64,000 bases of DNA from Zelopaecilomyces penicillatus (Eukaryota > Ascomycota > Sordariomycetes > Hypocreales > Pseudodiploosporaceae): contig VCCP01000002.1 of assembly GCA_005765155.1 (NCBI GenBank), forward strand, positions 1,116,001 to 1,180,000, written 5' to 3'. The position numbers were made by a program, and so were the translations under genes. The notes under the pieces were generated by a model. That model was not told the origin of the DNA. It was given only the letters and a program-made list of their open reading frames with translations, and searched no databases. How positions within the stretch are numbered: position 1 is the stretch's first letter; every line of letters starts with the position of its first letter. Positions 58,911 through 64,000 of the stretch are shown one piece after another.

Positions 58911-60429
58911 CATCAATGACAACAATGACAACAACCAACAAACAACCCACCACTCATCTCACACACACCCTCCCCCCCACCCCCAGCTGCCGTTCCCTGT
59001 CCCTGCGGGTGGTATTGCATTTGCGCAATGATTGTTTGGTCTTTAGGGATCCGTGCCTCTTCCTGAATCATCATTTTCCTTTTCCATCACACCCAAGAGC
59101 CCCCCCATTTTACCGCCCGAAGGAGGCTGTGCTCTTTCAAATTGGTGCTGCTGCCCACCACATGTTTGGGTTAGGTAGGCATGTACTCTGTAAGACTTGT
59201 GTTACTTCGTTGTTTGGCGGTCCCCTTACTTGCAATCCATTTTCAAAACATTTTCAAGACAGTTCGTCTTGTGCCGCATGCGTAGCTCGTGCTTACCTGT
59301 GCCTTTCAAATTGTCAGACGGCAGGCAATGCTACCTCTCTAGGACCCCAATCTCGACGGTTGGGAATTGCGGGGTGAGAAAAGGATGATACTAACAGCTT
59401 CAATATTCTATTCACTCCCCTCCAAGTGTCCAAAAGTACGTAATACCTGCCCAAGAAAAAAATCAAATAATCAAAAGGAAAATCGTCATCATTATACCAC
59501 TTATGTATGTACACACACCTACAAGCCACGCACGTAGTTTTGTTGTTTTGGCAGCGCACCCTGCATTGTCTGTCACGCATTCAGATCTCGAATCTCTAAC
59601 AACGCCAAGGCCAAAGCCAAACCCCCAGCGTAGTAACCCCATCTCCATTCGTTACCCGCCCGCTACCGATCCTCGTGCACATCCATAGCAGTGAACTTCC
59701 ATAGTGAACATCCATGATGCAATCACTGCCACACCCTACGGTGCAGACTGTCCAGTAATTAGCAGCCTGTTAGGCCCGCAACTTCGGCCGACGTTGCAGT
59801 GAAGATCTCCGGCAGATCGTGCGAACAGGCCCCTCTCGACCTGTGCTAGTGAGGGAGGCCCAGCACACCATTACCACACCGCCCTACCCTGCGAGCCCCG
59901 CTGCAAATACCCGCTGCAACAGATGTCTCCCCCTCCAAATAACGGAACCAAGTGCCCAAACAAATCCCCATGATATGCGCTAGATGACGTACCAACAACT
60001 CCTTGGACGGAGGAACATGGCTGGGCTTGAGTCCGCCATCGCGACCTGCCAAGCAGAGCCCTTCCGCACGGGCCAATCTTCCCCAAGGGTCCTCCCAAAA
60101 ACAAAGACCCAAGTCCGACTCCCGTCCGCCGCTTGCGGCCGATATCTTACAAAGTTATCCAACACGTCAACATGCCAAACCCGATGCCAATATCGGCCGT
60201 ATCTGCGCCATCTATCGGACGTTTTGCCAGCCAGTCAGCCCCTGTGGCATCGTTCGCTGGAGCCCCGTTGATTTACCATGAACTCCCCATCCTTTTGAAA
60301 CCTCTCCTCTTATTCTCCAGATTCGATTCCTCCACACCCCTCCCCCCTTTCCTTCATGGTTGGTTGACGAGAGCGAGACGCAGTGCTTGCGGTACCGGTA
60401 GGTGTTGGTTTTGACTTCCCATCACCCAT

Positions 60430-63400
60430 TCAGAGTTTCCCGCTTCGAATCTCCTTGTCAAAGATCTTTACCCCCCATACGTCATAAAATTGCATCCCAC
60501 TCACTGTTTTGAACCTCAGGCGGGCCCCACTGTCGAAGACGTCGTCCTCACTCTCACTTTCCGACTCCAGTCCATCCACTGGCAATATTGGGAACGCATC
60601 ATTACCGGGGCCCGTCAAGCCCACGATTCCTGTGCCCTTGCCCTTAGACTTGGAATTTTTCTTAGGCTTCTCAGCGCTGGCCTCATCAGGCATATCAGCC
60701 GGCCGAACTACGCGATCAACATGGTCGTCTTCCATTGCTATCCACTCCAGCTTGAGCTCCGGGTGGTGAGATAGATTGTCCACGATGAACCTTAGAAGCT
60801 CCCGCATTACCCAGATGCACGTATCATTGTTCCTAAAGCGCAGAATATTGATTGCGCGTAGATTAACGAGGCCCGAAATATATTGCACAAACGCATGCTA
60901 TAAAAACAAATCAAGGTCAGCCTGCTGCCAATATACATACCATTTCAAACATCATGATATTTACTTACCACGGCATGAATGTTCATGCTCACAGCCAATT
61001 CCTCAAGTTGGCGTCCGCGCATGCAAATAAGTATCATCGTCTTCTCGTTGGCATCCCAATTTGGTCCTGGGGACTCATCTTTGATCATTAGGCGCTTCAG
61101 TGTACCTATGTGCTTCTTGAGCACTAGACGACGTATTTGATCCATTGTCACTGTTGTTCTAGGTGCGAAGCTGTCTGGCTTGAACTTGGCATTGCGCTCC
61201 AGCATGAATAGTTCGTGGAGTTCCTCAAGTTGGGATACACAAGTGAGGAAAGCGTTGGACACGTTGTCTGTGAAGATGCTGCGCAAGGCTAAAGGCCGTA
61301 TTTTGTTCTCCTTGGCAAGCAGCGTCCAAATAGGGGCTTGATTGCCGACATTGAGCAGCGTCAACTGTTTGAGACATGCCAGGTTGACCGCGCGTGACAG
61401 TACAGAGGCTTTCACAGGTATGAGATGAATGCTAAGCGTAGTTAGAGACAAGCCTCGCGTTTGTCGAATATAATCGCTCATGTTTTGTTGAGTTGACTCC
61501 CCAGAGGCAGCTGCCCTCATTGTCGGCAACTGTCTCTCTACATCATCAATCTCCGATTCCATCAGCATGATCTGATTCTGGACTTCGCTAATACACCGGC
61601 TGAATTTTTGGACTTGCGCTTCGGCATCTCTGATTTGAGTAGGGTCCATGGCCGCCGCGCCCGTTTTCATATCACGGATCTTGTTCCCCAAGACACTGGC
61701 TTGGCCTTGAAATGAGTTGAGCTCGTTCAAAAGAGTGTTGAAGTTAACTTTGTAGGTCTCCAACTTGGCGATTGCTTTGTCTATTGGTGAGCATAAACTG
61801 GCAACATCAGTTGCCTGCGTAGCAGATGGAGATGTCGAGGCAATGGTTGCATCGGGTGTCGCCGCATCTGCTGCGGGCTCCGCACTTGCCTTCTCTTTAG
61901 CTTCAACAAGCTGCTGGTCATCGGAATCGTCAGAAACATCCTCCGGCATGTCAACGTGCGCAATGTCAATATCTTCGGGTGACATGTCTCCTTTCTCTTT
62001 TGACGGTTTGAAAGCCGAAGAGCTCGCTAGCTGCTTCGCACTCCCCGGAACAACGTCGGCCGTGCTACCATCAGTATCCACGAGTTGCAAGGGCGCCTGA
62101 ATTGCCTCCTCTTTCCCATTTGTAGCGCCAGATGCGGTCTCCTTTGCCACTACTGGTTCAGGTGACGGCTGTTCCTTGTTGTCATTGACTGTCGTAGACT
62201 TCGACCCATCAGCCGGGTTTGAAGGTGGATTGCTCTGAGTTATCGCATCAAAAGAATCCATATATCTCCTTGCGGCCTTTTCTATTGTGTCCAAAATCTC
62301 CTGCTGTCCGGCCGAGAAGTCTCGAGAGCCATTTATCAGAGCCGTCAACCTCGTAGAGACACTTGTAATAGACGTAAGAAATGCTTGGCGAGGATCTGTG
62401 GCCAAACTACCTTCCGGCTCTTTCCCTTTGTCTTGGCCAATGGCAAACTCTTCAGATTTGACTTGAGTATGCACCTTCTTGAGGGCCGGTTCGATGTCGA
62501 ATATTCGATTTAAAACCCCTTCTTGAAGCCTACGCTCTTCCTGTGCCCGGAACGCTTTAGCCGGGCCACTGGCATCATAGTTATTATTCTGCGAGACAGG
62601 AACGACCTGAAACTCATCATCTACATCTGAATCATCCGGATCCGATTCAGGCGGCGGTTTCCGAGCCTGTGTGGCTAGAGCATCGGAGAGGGATAGTTGA
62701 AGCTCGGTGAGCGTCGAGCTCGAGTTTCTGACACATGTTTTGAGCTCGCCTACTATATCCAGGTTGTCAATATCCAAAACACATAGACTCTTTAGATTTT
62801 TGAACCCTGAAAGGGTAGAAGGATCTCGATTGAGAAGTCCTCGCTTCCCTAGTCTGCTTTTAAAGGACAACTTTGATGGAGGTAATAAAGCTGGCGGAGG
62901 GCCGCTGGGAATTGGTGAGATCCCAGGTGGAGGGAGCGGAATCACATTAAGCGGCCCGCCGAGAGGTGGTGGTGGTGGGACTTCAGTCCAGTGGTTCGAG
63001 GGACCGGGTGGCATATGTACTTCCATTGACATCGGTAACGGCGGCGGTGGATTGTAATACGACTCGCCAGCCTGCATGCGTATGTGAAGCTTCTTCAGTG
63101 ATGCGATCTGGTGCAGTTCCTGGTAAACAGGTCTACTGAGCTCCACTCGTATGTTCCACCTGGAGAAAAGACATGGGTTAGATATGGAATTACTGGTGTA
63201 AACAGCATGTCAACTAACCGGAATACTTCCAAAGATTTCGCCTTCTTGAGTGTTAGATAGAGCAGAGTGTTTAGAAACTTTCCACAACTAGCACTATACA
63301 AGTATGACTGGTAAGAGCTCTCTCCTTTAGGGCCTGAGCTCAGGGTATCCATGGACAAGTCTTTGAGGTGCTTGGCGTAATTGTATTCGCTAGTGGTGAA

Positions 63401-63756
63401 GGTGTCAAGGCCACCAGCAAGGCCATCGATTGGGGAGTCAAAGTTGACGTCATCATCGTCAGGGAATATAATATGAAAGTTCCGATATAGCTGGACGGAA
63501 GCGAGTTCGTGGAAGTACTTGGACACTATGGCGACGCAAATAAGGTCGCTCTGCGAACACTGCAATGGAATCAGTAAATGTGCATGAGTGGAGGCGGAAG
63601 GGGTAGGCTTACATGAGAAATGATCTCCTGCTGTGTCTCTGCCGGCAGGTCAACGAAGGAGAGTTTTTTGGTGGGCACTTCAGTGGTCGCAGCGACTATG
63701 ACAGTGTCGTTGAGAGGAGCAATGATGGCTTCGTTGCCAGCAGTCCCCGTGGCCAT
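60430..63756 (-). CDS. F-box protein with LRR-like repeats, proline-rich and coiled-coil insertion
   Basis: Four exons: 63613-63756, 63219-63559, 60969-63159 and 60430-60897 (introns 53, 59 and 71 nt); 1,047 aa from ATG 63756. The F-box spans about 31-75 and is interrupted by intron 1 (LSFVDLPAETQQEIISH, then CSQSDLICVAIVSKYFHEL). LRR-like segments follow (about 130-195 and 282-320: LVVLDI-type, for example FKNLKSLCVLDIDNL). A proline-rich stretch (about 198-262, several runs of four or five Pro) and an acidic disordered linker (about 325-610) lead to a coiled coil (about 615-705, IDKAIAKLETYKVNF, then QNQIMLMESEIDDVERQL). A second LRR-like series (about 720-990, SLTTLSIHLIPVKAS, CLKQLTLLNVGNQ, GTLKRLMIKDE, RQLEELAVSMNIHAV) precedes a KSKGKG/ESESESEDD tail. 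It is probably an SCF adaptor; the substrate is unknown. The large insertion is unusual for an F-box/LRR protein. Confidence 0.82.
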
Positions 63757-64000
63757 GATCTGGGGTGGCAGAGAGCGAGATACACTGGCGCGAGCAGGTG
63801 CGAACTGCGATCGATGAAGGAGAGGCGGAGGGGGGGCAGAAGGGGAACAGATGAAAGACGGAGGTGAGGCGCAATCCTGTTCGTTCGTGGTCGTCGGGAT
63901 GGGCGACAGCAGATGGTAGGCCGCTGGCGATAACGGAGGGGGTAGCGGCTCGGATGGCAGGAGACGATGGATTGCGCTGGTGAAGACGCCGGCGGGAGTA
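63757..64000. other. Leader/promoter of the F-box/LRR gene
   Basis: The last 244 bp, upstream of the ATG on the minus strand. The region is G-rich on the plus strand (CT-rich in gene sense). I see no other gene. Confidence 0.45.

Larger units (their letters stand above)
47865..60429. other. 12.6-kb interval without a recognisable gene
   Basis: Between the start of the small F-box gene and the end of the F-box/LRR gene I find no frame with domain-like sequence or coherent splicing. The longest frames (51226-51756 minus, 52237-52734 plus, 58775-59377 plus) are low in complexity or composition-driven. There are no transposon-like frames, long terminal repeats or obvious RIP-type AT-rich block. 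Short tandem repeats are dense: TG/CA tracts, (ATGCT)4, (CA)n, five GCTAYR hexamers, (GAT)6, (AACAGC)4 and homopolymers of A and T. A regulatory region for the F-box gene, a long non-coding RNA, or recently decayed sequence are all possible. Confidence 0.5.

Noticed and set aside
58775..59377. 200-aa plus-strand frame
   Set aside because: Its protein-like length comes from AAC/CAG repeats (Asn/Ser runs) and Pro/Thr tracts; no domain.
47865..60429. Transposon or RIP-mutated repeat as explanation of the gene-free interval
   Set aside because: No long terminal or inverted repeats, no reverse-transcriptase, integrase or transposase-like fragments, and no strong TA-rich bias were seen by eye. A repeat search could still change this.

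Overview
This window is nuclear DNA of a filamentous ascomycete. The evidence is the short spliceosomal introns (about 53-94 nt, mostly GTAAGT-type donors with CTRAC-like branch sites), the fungus-restricted families (DUF3425 bZIP, Zn2Cys6 factor, Dal5-type permease, filamentous-fungal F-box proteins), and Csf1, Sec5 and eEF2 homologues of filamentous-fungal type. The content fits Sordariomycetes, probably Hypocreales, but the species cannot be read from the sequence. No bacterial, viral, CRISPR or intact transposon sequence was seen.

Layout. 1-1275 (+) is the 3' part of a Dal5-type MFS permease. 1509-2966 (-) is an unrecognised 485-aa protein, and 3563-3665 (-) an intron-containing tRNA-Ile(AAU). 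A DUF3425 bZIP-type regulator (6317-7619, +) sits alone between two gaps of more than 2.6 kb. A housekeeping block follows: methylenetetrahydrofolate reductase (10412-12279, +), an RBM26/27-like (Rmn1-like) RNA-binding protein (13118-15609, -), translation elongation factor 2 (16158-19068, -) and the giant bridge-like lipid-transfer protein Csf1 (20776-30479, -). Next come a DUF300/OST-alpha membrane protein (31307-33109, +), a secreted GH92 alpha-mannosidase (33486-36068, -), a Zn2Cys6 factor with an extra N-terminal finger-like segment (38011-40283, +), exocyst subunit Sec5 (40990-44267, -) and a small F-box protein (46683-47864, -). A 12.6-kb stretch with no convincing gene then precedes an F-box/LRR-like protein (60430-63756, -).

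Most genes are split. I rebuilt exon joins by eye from GT/AG sites, reading frame and family similarity, and every spliced model below closes in frame. Very small coding exons (8 nt and 18 nt in eEF2, 56 nt in csf1) are needed for correct proteins. Several first-pass reading frames begin at TTG, and the starts were moved to real ATGs.

The genes do not form an obvious pathway cluster. They are mostly conserved cell-biology genes: one-carbon metabolism, RNA surveillance, translation, lipid transfer and exocytosis. The secreted mannosidase and the Zn2Cys6 factor share a 1.9-kb divergent promoter. I did not find a clearly new biological system. The items most worth a second look are the 12.6-kb gene-free interval with clustered short tandem repeats, the F-box/LRR protein whose LRR part is interrupted by a proline-rich, acidic and coiled-coil insertion, the DUF3425 factor with a basic region but no leucine zipper, and a dispersed GGTAGGTA/TAGGTACCTA motif found in non-coding DNA.
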